A DNA stretch of 64,000 nt, taken from positions 124,001 through 188,000 of the forward strand of contig NZ_JAFLWW010000013.1 of the NCBI RefSeq assembly GCF_018555685.1, read 5' to 3'. Origin of the DNA: Aminobacter anthyllidis (GTDB taxonomy: Bacteria > Pseudomonadota > Alphaproteobacteria > Rhizobiales > Rhizobiaceae). Below are positions 42,004-50,948 of this stretch, in pieces. A program made the translations under genes and the position numbers. Numbering within the stretch: the first letter of the stretch is position 1; each line of letters begins with the position of its first letter. Below the pieces are notes generated by a model. It was not told the origin of the DNA and searched no databases. It worked only from the letters and a program-made list of their open reading frames with translations.

Positions 42004-43089
42004 TTACGCCGCCTGGCAGGCCTCGAAGCTGCGCTTCAGCCGCTCGGCGTCAAGCTCGCGGCCGATGAACACCAGCCGGCTTTCATGCTTCTCGTCGTCT
42101 TTCCAGGCGCGCTGGTGGTCGCCCTCGATGATCATGTGGACGCCCTGGATGACGTAGCGGTCCGGATCGTCCTTGATGGCGATGATGCCCTTGAGGCGCA
42201 GGATGTTGGGGCCTTCCATCTGGGTGATCTTCTCGATCCAGGGGAAGAACTTCTTGGAATCCATCTCGCCGCCGCGCAGCGACACCGATTGCACCGTCAC
42301 GTCATGGATCGGCGATACCGCGCCATGCTCGTGGTGGTCATGATCGTGATGCGCATGGTCGTGACCATGATCATGGTGATGATGATGGTCGTGGCCGCAA
42401 TCCGGGCCGCACTCATGGTCGTGGTCATGATCGTGCGCGTCGAGGAAATGAGGATCGTCGGCCAGCACGCGCTTCAAATCGAAGGCGCCGCGGTCGAGCA
42501 CCTGGTCGAGCGGAACGCCCGCACGGGTGGTGCGGTGGATCTTGGCCGACGGATTGATGGCGCGGATGGCAGCTTCGACGTCGCGCAACTCGTCAGCTGT
42601 CACCAGGTCGGTCTTGTTGAGCACGACCACGTCGGCAAAGGCGATCTGGTCCTCAGCTTCGCGGGAATCCTTGAGGCGCAGCGGCAGGTGCTTGGCGTCG
42701 ACAAGGGCGACGACCGCGTCGAGCTTGGTCTTGGAGCGGACGTCGTCGTCCATGAAGAAGGTCTGGGCCACCGGCACCGGGTCGGCAAGGCCGGTTGTCT
42801 CGACAATGATGGCGTCGAAACGGCCGGGACGGCGCATCAGGCCTTCGACGACGCGGATCAGGTCGCCGCGCACGGTGCAGCAGACGCAGCCATTGTTCAT
42901 CTCGTAGATTTCCTCGTCGGATTCCACGATCAGGTCGTTGTCGATGCCGATCTCGCCGAATTCGTTGACGATGACCGCATAACGCTTGCCGTGGTTCTCC
43001 GACAGGATGCGGTTGAGCAGCGTCGTCTTGCCGGAACCGAGATAGCCGGTCAGCACGGTCACGGGGATTTGGGTCTGGGCTTCGGTCAT
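42004..43089 (-). CDS. CobW/G3E GTPase with histidine-rich metal-binding linker
   Basis: COG0523 metallochaperone GTPase of 361 aa. It has Walker [12 protein letters not shown], switch NEFGEIGID, the metal-binding GCVCC motif, ETTGLADP and NKTDLV. A linker at about residues 222-260 is almost wholly His/Asp, with short CGPDC interruption, and precedes the CobW C-terminal domain ([16 protein letters not shown]). Such GTPases deliver zinc or cobalt to client enzymes. ATG 43089 is preferred with GAGG upstream; the frame opens 19 codons further. No Zur box was identified in the upstream region. Confidence 0.92.
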   Translation of the reverse strand: MTEAQTQIPVTVLTGYLGSGKTTLLNRILSENHGKRYAVIVNEFGEIGIDNDLIVESDEEIYEMNNGCVCCTVRGDLIRVVEGLMRRPGRFDAIIVETTGLADPVPVAQTFFMDDDVRSKTKLDAVVALVDAKHLPLRLKDSREAEDQIAFADVVVLNKTDLVTADELRDVEAAIRAINPSAKIHRTTRAGVPLDQVLDRGAFDLKRVLADDPHFLDAHDHDHDHECGPDCGHDHHHHHDHGHDHAHHDHDHHEHGAVSPIHDVTVQSVSLRGGEMDSKKFFPWIEKITQMEGPNILRLKGIIAIKDDPDRYVIQGVHMIIEGDHQRAWKDDEKHESRLVFIGRELDAERLKRSFEACQAA

Positions 43090-43274
43090 GGTCGTCCTCG
43101 GGATCGGATAGAGGCTCCATATAGGATGCCGGACGGGCTTTTGCACGTCTCAAACGACATCACGAATGCGCTCGCCGGACATTACGGAAGTTTCATTGGG
43201 ACGATAGCTAGACCATGCCTAGATTGATGGCTGGGCAAGGGGCTTGCCGACCCATTTCGCGGAGACAGCCAGCG

Positions 43275-44009
43275 ATGCAGAAAGCGTCTTTTCCCAACAA
43301 ACTGAGCCGCCGCCGGGCGCTTGGCCTGATCGCGGTGACCGCCGGCGGCAGCGCGCTCGTACCGGTGCAGCTTTTTGCCCAGCAGGCTTCGCCGACATCC
43401 GATACAGCGCTGCTGATGCCGGAAGCCGGCGTCTGCTCAATCACGCCCGAGACCACCGAAGGTCCCTATTATTTCGACCCGGAACTCGAGCGCAGCGAGA
43501 TCACCGAAGGCCGCGAAGGCGTCAAGCTGACCGTACGCCTGCAGATCGTCGATGAAGCGTGCAATCCGATCGAGGGCGCGCGCGTCGACCTATGGCATTG
43601 CGATGCAACGGGGCACTATTCCGGCTACCCGGGCCAGGGTGACGGCCGCGACGTCGACACCACGGGCCAGAAGTTCCTGCGCGGCTGGCAACGGGCCGAC
43701 AAGACCGGCATCGTGTCCTTTGAGACCATCTATCCCGGCTGGTACCGCGGCCGCACCACCCACATCCACTTCAAGGCCTTTCCGAGGGAAGGCTCTGAAA
43801 TGACCGGGCAGATGTTCTTCCCCGACGATGTGAGCGAGCATATCTTCTCGACCAGGACGCCCTACAACCAGCGCGGCGGACAACGCGACACGATGAATGC
43901 TAACGACGGCATCCTGCGCCGCGCCGGTTCGGGCACGCAAAGTGCGGTGCGCGAGGCGGCTTCCGCCTATGAAGCGCTGATGATCATTGCGGTGAAACGG
44001 GCAGGATGA
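43275..44009 (+). CDS. Tat-exported intradiol ring-cleavage dioxygenase-like protein
   Basis: Intradiol dioxygenase-fold protein of 244 aa. The N-terminus is a twin-arginine signal (SRRRALGLIAVTAGGSALV), so the enzyme should act in the periplasm. Iron ligands match the family: Tyr in DATGHYSGYP and Tyr/His/His in PGWYRGRTTHIHFKAF. GVCSITPETTEGPYYFD is typical of the exported subgroup. ATG 43275 has GGAGA upstream. Substrate unknown; soluble catechol dioxygenases are cytosolic, so this is probably a different aromatic substrate. Confidence 0.87.
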   Translation: MQKASFPNKLSRRRALGLIAVTAGGSALVPVQLFAQQASPTSDTALLMPEAGVCSITPETTEGPYYFDPELERSEITEGREGVKLTVRLQIVDEACNPIEGARVDLWHCDATGHYSGYPGQGDGRDVDTTGQKFLRGWQRADKTGIVSFETIYPGWYRGRTTHIHFKAFPREGSEMTGQMFFPDDVSEHIFSTRTPYNQRGGQRDTMNANDGILRRAGSGTQSAVREAASAYEALMIIAVKRAG

Positions 44010-44207
44010 CCCCACTTCGCGGGAAGATTTGCCGGCGAAGGGTATATGTCATCGAACTGTAACATGCGTCTGGCAATAGCGCTCCTGCGGATGGTCGGTT
44101 GCCGGCAAACTGAGCTGGCAACAATCTCCCGCGCGGTCGATTGCCAAGGGCCACGCAGCAACTATTCTCGGCCATTACGGCACGGGGGCGTGGCGCAGGA
44201 GAGGCGG

Positions 44208-44720
44208 ATGTCCAAGTCCAACAAAGGCGCGGCGATGAGCCGGCTTCACCAGGTGGCCCGGCTGGCGCGCACCTCGCTTGCCGCACGGCTTTTAGCGCAT
44301 GGCTTCTATGCCGGCCAGGACCAGATCATGCTGTCGCTGCACGACGACGACGGCCAGACCCCTGGCCAGCTCGCTTCGCGGCTCGGGGTGCGTCCGCCGA
44401 CGATCACCAAGACCATCAACCGGCTCCAGGCCCAGGGTTTCCTCGAAAAGCGTGCTTCCGATACCGACGCCCGCCAGGCCCATATCTTCCTGACCGAAAC
44501 CGGCAACGATGCCATTCGCGCCGTCGAAAAGTCGGTCAAGAAGACCGAAAAGCAGGCGCTCAAGGGTTTTGACAAGAAGGACGTCAAGCAGCTTTCCAAG
44601 CTTCTGCTGCGCATCGAGGCCAATCTGTCCGACCTGACCCTGATCGACGACGAGGCAGCCGCTGACGTCGAGGGCACGACCGAGGTCGAGCCCGAAGTGG
44701 AAGCCGAAGCGGCGGAATAG
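44208..44720 (+). CDS. MarR-family regulator with acidic tail
   Basis: MarR-like winged-helix protein of 170 aa: TPGQLASRLGVRPPTITKTINRLQAQGFLEKRASDTDARQAHIFLTETG. The C-terminal 25 residues are highly acidic (repeated Glu-Val-Glu), following a Lys-rich helix. ATG 44208 is preceded by AGGAGAGG; the frame continues upstream without family sequence. Monocistronic; target genes unknown. Confidence 0.88.
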   Translation: MSKSNKGAAMSRLHQVARLARTSLAARLLAHGFYAGQDQIMLSLHDDDGQTPGQLASRLGVRPPTITKTINRLQAQGFLEKRASDTDARQAHIFLTETGNDAIRAVEKSVKKTEKQALKGFDKKDVKQLSKLLLRIEANLSDLTLIDDEAAADVEGTTEVEPEVEAEAAE

Positions 44721-44739
44721 CCACAGCGGCAGCAGCGCT

Positions 44740-44761
44740 CCATCCCGTGTCCGGGATGGAA
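44740..44761. terminator. Hairpin after the acidic-tail MarR gene
   Basis: Exact 9-bp stem TCCATCCCG/CGGGATGGA with a TGTC loop, 20 bases after the stop. It is followed by AAAAG, not T residues, so intrinsic termination on the + strand is doubtful. Confidence 0.35.
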
Positions 44762-44850
44762 AAGAGCCTGGTCCACGTGTTTTACCTTGCCGGGCGGCGG
44801 CGATAGGCGCAATAGCCGATTATCTCTAGTCATTTGCCCGGCCTGCCAGC

Positions 44851-45789
44851 GTGTCTCCTCAAAAATCAGCAGAAACAGCAACGCCCTCGTCGGCGATACT
44901 GCTGATATTTGCCTCCGGCCTGGTGTTTTCCTTCCTCGACACCAGCGCCAAGCATCTCGTCACGTCAGGCATGGCCGCGCCCTTCGTCACCTGGGTGCGC
45001 TTCGCCGTGCATGCCGCGATCGTGCTGGTGCTGTTCAGGGCCTGGGAACGGCCTGAGCGCCTGGTGCCGCAGAGCCTGTGGCTGCAGATCCTGCGCGCCG
45101 TCTTCATGTTCGGCTCGACGATCTTCAATTTCCTGGCGCTGCAGACGCTGCAACTGGCCGAAACCGTGTCGATCAACTTCGCCAGCCCGATGGTCATCAC
45201 CGCGCTTGCCGGGCCGCTGCTCGGCGAATGGGCCGGCTGGCGGCGCTGGCTCGCGGTATTCGTCGGCTTCATCGGCGTGCTCGTCATCACCCGGCCGGGC
45301 TTCGGCGGCTTCGACATGGGGCACATCTTTTCGCTCTGCGCGATGCTGAGCTCGTCGCTCTACACCATCATGACGCGCCAGATGGGCAAGCGGGAAACGG
45401 CCGAGAGCCTGATCCTCTATTCGGCGGTCGTGCCCGCCATCTTCATGTTGCCGGCCGTTCCACTCGCCGGCTCGTTGCCCGTCCATCTCTACGACTGGCT
45501 GGTGCTGTTCGGGCTCGGCGTCTTCGGCGGTTTCGGCCACTGGCTGCTGATCAAGGCCTACCAACGCGCCTCCGCAACGGCACTTGCGCCTTACCCCTAC
45601 CTCCAGATGGTCTGGATGATCATCCTGGGCTGGCTGGTGTTCGACCAGTTGCCCGACCGCTGGACGCTGGCGGGGGCTATGATCATCGTCGCCAGCGGCC
45701 TCTACATCATCCACCGCGAGCATACGCTCAGGGTTCGAAATCGTGCCGCGCCCAATGCCGAAGTCGAGGAGCTGGCAAAAAAGCTTTGA
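44851..45789 (+). CDS. DMT-superfamily (EamA) transporter
   Basis: Inner-membrane drug/metabolite transporter of 312 aa with ten predicted helices in two EamA halves. Examples are LLIFASGLVFSFLDTSAKHLV at the N-terminus, ETVSINFASPMVITALAGPLLGE closing the first half and ATALAPYPYLQMVWMIILGWLVF in the second. It starts with GTG 44851 without a strong ribosome-binding site. Probably exports amino acids or other metabolites; no substrate can be named. It lies between a MarR and a LacI regulator but is not clearly co-transcribed with either. Confidence 0.9.
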   Translation: MSPQKSAETATPSSAILLIFASGLVFSFLDTSAKHLVTSGMAAPFVTWVRFAVHAAIVLVLFRAWERPERLVPQSLWLQILRAVFMFGSTIFNFLALQTLQLAETVSINFASPMVITALAGPLLGEWAGWRRWLAVFVGFIGVLVITRPGFGGFDMGHIFSLCAMLSSSLYTIMTRQMGKRETAESLILYSAVVPAIFMLPAVPLAGSLPVHLYDWLVLFGLGVFGGFGHWLLIKAYQRASATALAPYPYLQMVWMIILGWLVFDQLPDRWTLAGAMIIVASGLYIIHREHTLRVRNRAAPNAEVEELAKKL

Positions 45790-45815
45790 TTTGCCGTTGA
45801 ACAATGGCATACGGC

Positions 45816-45830
45816 TTTAAACGGTTTAAA
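45816..45830. promoter_or_regulatory. Probable LacI-family operator (TTTAAAC-G-GTTTAAA)
   Basis: A perfect 15-bp palindrome with 7-bp arms and one central base, 24 bases upstream of the LacI-family start. Size and symmetry around a central C-G step fit LacI/GalR operators; probably autoregulatory. Confidence 0.6.
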
Positions 45831-45853
45831 AGACCGTCCGTTCACGCTAGCGG

Positions 45854-46888
45854 ATGGAGGGCCGGCTGGCTCAGAAGATCAAGCTTTCGACGATCGCCGA
45901 CGCACTCGGTGTTTCGACCGCCACCGTATCGCTAGCGCTGCGCGACAGCCCGCTTGTCGCTGACACGACCCGTGACCGCATCAAGCAGCACGCTCGTGAG
46001 ATCGGCTATATCTACAACCGCCGCGCCGCCAGCCTGCGCACTTCGCGCTCCGGCATCGTCGGTGTCGTCGTCCACGACATCATGAACCCGTTCTACGCCG
46101 AGATCTTGCGCTCCATCGAAAGCGAGCTCGACCGCAGTCGGCAGACCTTCATCCTTTCCAACCACTACGATGACCTCGAAAAGCAGCGCACCTTCGTCGA
46201 CACGCTGCTGCAGCTTGGCGCAGACGGCGTGATCATGTCGCCGGCGATCGGAACACCGGCCGAAGACATCATCATGGCCGAGGAGAACGGCCTGCCGGCG
46301 GTGCTGATCGCGCGTTCGGTCGAGGGCGCCGAGGTTCCCGTCTTCCGGGGCGACGACGCCTACGGCACCGCGCTCGCCACCAACCACCTGATCTCGCTCG
46401 GCCACAAACGCATCGCCATGATCGGCGGCACCGACCAGACCTCGACCGGCCGCCACCGCTACCAGGGTTATCTCAACGCCATGGAAGCGGCCGGGCTCGA
46501 AGTCCTGCCGTCATGGCGCATCGCCGGCCCACGCACCAAGCAAGGTGGCTTCGAGGCGGCAGCACAGTTCCTGGCGCTCAAGGACAAGCCAACGGCGGCC
46601 TGCTGCTGGAACGATCTCGTCGCCATCGGCCTGATGAACGGCATCGCCCGCGCCGGCCTCGTGCCCGGCATCGATGTCTCGGTGACCGGCTATGACGATC
46701 TCGAAGAGGCACAGATCGCGACGCCGGCGCTGACCACGGTGTGGAACGGCCAGCGCGAGGTCGGCCGCCGCGCCGCGAGCGCGCTACTCGACAAGCTCAA
46801 CGGCCAGTCGGTGCGGCCGTCGCAGGAACTGATCAAGCCTGAGCTGCACGTCAGGCAGTCCACCGGAAAACCCAAAGAACGCGCATGA
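45854..46888 (+). CDS. LacI-family transcriptional regulator
   Basis: LacI/GalR regulator of 344 aa: helix-turn-helix KLSTIADALGVSTATVSLALRDSPLVADTTRDRI, hinge YNRRAASLRTSRSGIVGVVV, then the periplasmic-binding-like effector domain (DGVIMSPAIGTPAEDI, HKRIAMIGG, ACCWNDLVAIGLMNG). Its stop overlaps the start of the 2-hydroxyacid dehydrogenase by 4 bases (ATGA), so the two are coupled and the dehydrogenase is the most probable target. Effector unknown. Confidence 0.94.
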   Translation: MEGRLAQKIKLSTIADALGVSTATVSLALRDSPLVADTTRDRIKQHAREIGYIYNRRAASLRTSRSGIVGVVVHDIMNPFYAEILRSIESELDRSRQTFILSNHYDDLEKQRTFVDTLLQLGADGVIMSPAIGTPAEDIIMAEENGLPAVLIARSVEGAEVPVFRGDDAYGTALATNHLISLGHKRIAMIGGTDQTSTGRHRYQGYLNAMEAAGLEVLPSWRIAGPRTKQGGFEAAAQFLALKDKPTAACCWNDLVAIGLMNGIARAGLVPGIDVSVTGYDDLEEAQIATPALTTVWNGQREVGRRAASALLDKLNGQSVRPSQELIKPELHVRQSTGKPKERA

Positions 46889-47868
46889 CCGTATCGAATT
46901 TCGAAGCGCCGGCGATCCTGATCCCCGGCCTGATGCACCCGCACGTCACCGAACGGCTCAAATCGGCATTTCCGCTCATCCATCTCGCATCGGGCGATCC
47001 GGCATTGTTGACCGAGGAAATGAAGGCAGAGGTGCGCGGTATCGCCTCGATGGGCCGCGTCGACGCGGCCTTCATCGACGCACTTCCCAATCTCGAGATC
47101 ATCGCCAATTTCGGCGTCGGCTACGATGCCGTCGATGCGCGCCATGCCGGCTTGCGTGGCATCATGGTCACCAACACGCCCGACGTCCTGACCGAGGAGG
47201 TTGCCGATACCGCGGTCGGCCTGCTCATCAACACGGTGCGCGAGTTGCCGCGGGCCGAAGCCTGGTTGCGCGATGGGCGCTGGGTCGGCGAGGGTGGCTA
47301 TCGGCTGACGCCTGGCACGCTGCGCGGCCGCCGCGTCGGCATCTTAGGCATGGGCCGCATCGGCCTTGCCATCGCACGCCGGCTCGAAGCGTTCGGGTTG
47401 CCGGTCGCCTATCACAATCGCCGCCGCGTCGAGGGCCTTGCCTACGACTACTATCCGACGCTGAAGGAACTGGCCGTCGCCGTCGACACGCTGGTTTCGG
47501 TGGCACCCGCCACGCCGCAGACCGAAAAGATCGTCAACGCCGGGATTTTCGCGGCACTCGGCGCCAACGGCGTCTTCGTCAATGTCGGGCGTGGCGCCAC
47601 TGTCGATGAAGCCGCCCTTGTCGACGCCCTTTCAAACGGCACGATCCTGGCGGCTGGCCTCGATGTCTTTGCCGACGAGCCCAACGTGCCACAGGCGCTG
47701 ATCAACCTGCCCAACGCCTCGCTGCTGCCGCATGTCGCCTCCGCCACCGTCCATACCCGGCAAGCGATGGCTGACCTCGCCGCCGACAACATTTTCGCTT
47801 GGTTTTCCGATCAGCGCCGGGCGCTGACGCCGGTGCCCGAGACGGCTGAAGTGACGGCCAAGATCTAG
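46885..47868 (+). CDS. D-2-hydroxyacid dehydrogenase (glyoxylate/hydroxypyruvate reductase-like)
   Basis: NAD(P)-dependent D-isomer-specific dehydrogenase of 327 aa. The Rossmann motif is GILGMGRIGLAIARRLEAFG. The catalytic Arg is in NVGRGATVDE, Glu in VFADEPNVP and His in LLPHVASAT. The HNRRRVEG segment after the Rossmann strand suggests NADPH preference, by analogy. Translationally coupled to a LacI regulator. GhrB-like reduction of glyoxylate or hydroxypyruvate is plausible given the ureide pathway nearby, but the substrate is inferred. Confidence 0.88.
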   Translation: MTVSNFEAPAILIPGLMHPHVTERLKSAFPLIHLASGDPALLTEEMKAEVRGIASMGRVDAAFIDALPNLEIIANFGVGYDAVDARHAGLRGIMVTNTPDVLTEEVADTAVGLLINTVRELPRAEAWLRDGRWVGEGGYRLTPGTLRGRRVGILGMGRIGLAIARRLEAFGLPVAYHNRRRVEGLAYDYYPTLKELAVAVDTLVSVAPATPQTEKIVNAGIFAALGANGVFVNVGRGATVDEAALVDALSNGTILAAGLDVFADEPNVPQALINLPNASLLPHVASATVHTRQAMADLAADNIFAWFSDQRRALTPVPETAEVTAKI

Positions 47869-47921
47869 CTGAGCCAATCTGGCTAGGGTGCTATGTCCCC
47901 GGCGAGGGGAAACGCCCGGAG

Positions 47922-48695
47922 CTACTCGGCTGCCGTCCGTGCAGCCTGACGCGCGACCGCATGGGCGCGCACGGCGTCGCCGAAGGCCTTGAAGATGCGC
48001 TGCGAGACGTCGTCGGACTTGACCCAGTATTCGGGGTGCCATTGCACGCCGACGGCGAAGGCGCGGGAGTCACGGACCGACACTGCTTCGACGGTGCCGT
48101 CCGGCGCCACCGCTTCGACCTGCAGCTTCGAACCGAGCCGTTCCACCGCCTGGCGGTGGACCGAGTTGACCATGATGTCGCCTGGGCCGAACACGCCGGC
48201 AAGACAGCTACCCGGCTTGATGGTCGCCACCTGGTGGATGGCGAAGCGTTCGTCCTGGTTGTCGCTGACCGGCGCGCGGTGATCGGCGATGCCTTCGCGA
48301 TCCTGGATTTCGGTGGCGAGCGAGCCGCCTAGGGCGACGTTGAGCTCCTGGATGCCACGGCAGATAGCGAGCAGCGGCACGCCGCGCTCGATCGCCTTGC
48401 GGATCAGCGGCATCGTCGTGGAGTCGCGCGCAAAATCGTAAGGGCCGTTGGCCTCGGTCGCTTCCTCGCCATAGAGGCGCGGATCGACGTTGGACTTCGA
48501 GCCGGTCAGCATCACGCCATCGACGGAGGACAAAAGCTCGTCGAGGTCGAGGCGGTCGCCGAAATTGGGCACCAGCACCGGCAGCACGCCTGCGCCTGAT
48601 ATCGCCGCCTCCAGGTACTGCTGGGGCGCCGCATGCCAGGTGTAGTTCTCGAACTGCTTGACGTCTGACGACACGGCGACGAGCGGCTGGTGCAT
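47922..48695 (-). CDS. Gamma-glutamyl-gamma-aminobutyrate hydrolase-like class I amidotransferase
   Basis: Peptidase C26 family protein of 257 aa. The nucleophile elbow is LLAICRGIQELNVALGG (Cys), and the His-Glu pair is in VGVQWHPEYW; SVDGVMLTGSKSNVDPRLYG is typical. This family (also called PuuD) hydrolyses gamma-glutamyl-GABA in putrescine catabolism and would complement the PuuA-like ligase at 36.4 kb, though the two are 10 kb apart. Monocistronic on the minus strand. Substrate inferred. Confidence 0.87.
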   Translation of the reverse strand: MHQPLVAVSSDVKQFENYTWHAAPQQYLEAAISGAGVLPVLVPNFGDRLDLDELLSSVDGVMLTGSKSNVDPRLYGEEATEANGPYDFARDSTTMPLIRKAIERGVPLLAICRGIQELNVALGGSLATEIQDREGIADHRAPVSDNQDERFAIHQVATIKPGSCLAGVFGPGDIMVNSVHRQAVERLGSKLQVEAVAPDGTVEAVSVRDSRAFAVGVQWHPEYWVKSDDVSQRIFKAFGDAVRAHAVARQAARTAAE

Positions 48696-48929
48696 GATCG
48701 GGTTCGAATCCTTGTGGAAAGCAGGTGGTTTCCTTGCCTACAAAATAGGCGATCCCGAGGCGCTTTTCCAACACAAGTTTGCATATCTCGTATGTGCCAG
48801 ACAGGCGGGATTAGACTATAGTTTTAGATGCTTGCCTTGCCCCAGCGTTTTGGGCGGCCAAACTTTCCCCGCCCTCTCGGGCGCGCTTTACTCATCCCCT
48901 TCGCCGTGTATTGTCGCGGTCGGCGTTAG

Positions 48930-50102
<1,173 letters not shown>

Positions 50103-50121
50103 GCTTCCGCACTGCACCGTG

Positions 50122-50520
50122 TCAGAGGCCCGAGGCGCACATGCGTCCCGGGCCTTTTCGTTTGCTCAGGAGGAGGCGACCTCGACGAAGAACGCCGCCG
50201 GGGGCATTGCAATAGAAGGTCGTCGACCCGCCGCGCGTCAGCTTCTGCACCTCGCCCGTGTCGAAACCGGCCTCGGCCAACTCGGCCTGTTTCGCGCGGA
50301 CCCTCCGAGGGCTATCGACGAAGAAGCCGACATGGAAACCGGAGGGGTAGGGGCCGTCATCCCTGGACGGTTTCATCAGGTTGAGCACGAAGCCATCGGT
50401 GCCGCGCAAGACGGCAAATGCTTCCTGGCCGCGCATGTCGAGCTGTTCGAAGCCGAAGTGGGAGACGAAGAAGCCCGACAGGGCGGCGACGTCGGTGGTA
50501 GTCAGATTGGCGTGATTCAT
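50122..50520 (-). CDS. VOC-family (glyoxalase/bleomycin resistance-like) protein, frameshifted C-terminus
   Basis: Vicinal-oxygen-chelate protein, 132 aa as encoded. MNHANLTTTDVAALSGFFVSHFGFEQLDM, YPSGFHVGFFVD and TTFYCNAPGG match the fold. After APGG the frame reads LRRGRLLLSKRKG and runs 20 or so residues on. In the adjacent frame the same DNA gives FFVEVASS and a stop at 50166-50168, the normal VOC ending with the metal-binding Glu. One extra base in the GGCGGCG run (about 50193-50203) explains this. An intact protein would be about 117 aa. Either a real inactivating frameshift or a sequencing error. ATG 50520 is used; the frame upstream lacks family sequence. Confidence 0.75.
   Translation of the reverse strand: MNHANLTTTDVAALSGFFVSHFGFEQLDMRGQEAFAVLRGTDGFVLNLMKPSRDDGPYPSGFHVGFFVDSPRRVRAKQAELAEAGFDTGEVQKLTRGGSTTFYCNAPGGVLRRGRLLLSKRKGPGRMCASGL
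50126..50158 (+). terminator. Intrinsic terminator of the TRAP binding-protein gene
   Basis: 7-bp stem AGGCCCG/CGGGCCT extended by inner pairs (GG/CC, GCGCA/TGCGT), followed by TTTTCGTTT, 23 bases after the dctP stop. It overlaps the frameshifted tail of the convergent VOC gene but lies just beyond that gene's expected, unshifted stop at 50166. Confidence 0.7.
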
Positions 50521-50911
50521 GTTCGTTTTCCTGTCCTTGATGGGTTGCGGACAGGATTTGACATATCGAGACCGGAAAGACCGTGCGCTGACGTTCAGCG
50601 TGTTGCCACAAACCCGCCGGCCGCGCGGCAAGTGCCATCGCAGTCCGGCCGTGGGACCTCCCGCATAACGGTGGACAGGCTTCCAAGGGGGAAGTGACCG
50701 GACTTACCGAACCGGTCATGTCTTTTTCGGCGATCGCCAAATACCAGCATTGTAAAGTTCTGGCAAAGACAAAGTCGTGTCGATGAGGTTGGGTGCGTTG
50801 TTCATGCCGATTGCCTGTTCAGAGCAAATCAAGTCAGAACGGCGGTCTCAGCCTGGCACAGCTGTACTTTAACGCCAACAGCCGGACCGCAACTCGTGTC
50901 GGGGTAAATGA
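50521..50911. other. Intergenic region without recognised gene
   Basis: About 390 bases between the VOC start and the TRAP permease terminator. Open frames here are short, run into flanking genes in shifted frames and show no family sequence. No tRNA or clear structured RNA was recognised. It should hold the VOC promoter. Confidence 0.6.
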
Positions 50912-50936
50912 AAAGGGCGCCAGGTGGGCGCCCTTT
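50912..50936 (-). terminator. Intrinsic terminator of the dctQ-dctM operon
   Basis: Perfect 10-bp stem AAAGGGCGCC/GGCGCCCTTT around a 5-base loop, 12 bases past the dctM stop. On the minus strand the stem is followed by TTCATTT, giving a T-rich tail. Confidence 0.75.
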
Positions 50937-50948
50937 CGGTTTGCGGTT

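Noticed and set aside
42355-42440. Low-complexity ATGGTCGTG-type repeat in the CobW gene considered as a regulatory or CRISPR-like repeat
   Set aside because: It is simply the codons of the His/Asp-rich metal-binding linker in frame.
48699-48712. GGTTCGAATCC, resembling a tRNA T-loop, upstream of the amidotransferase gene
   Set aside because: No acceptor, D-arm or anticodon-arm pairing could be found around it, and the upstream side is coding sequence of the amidotransferase. Chance match.
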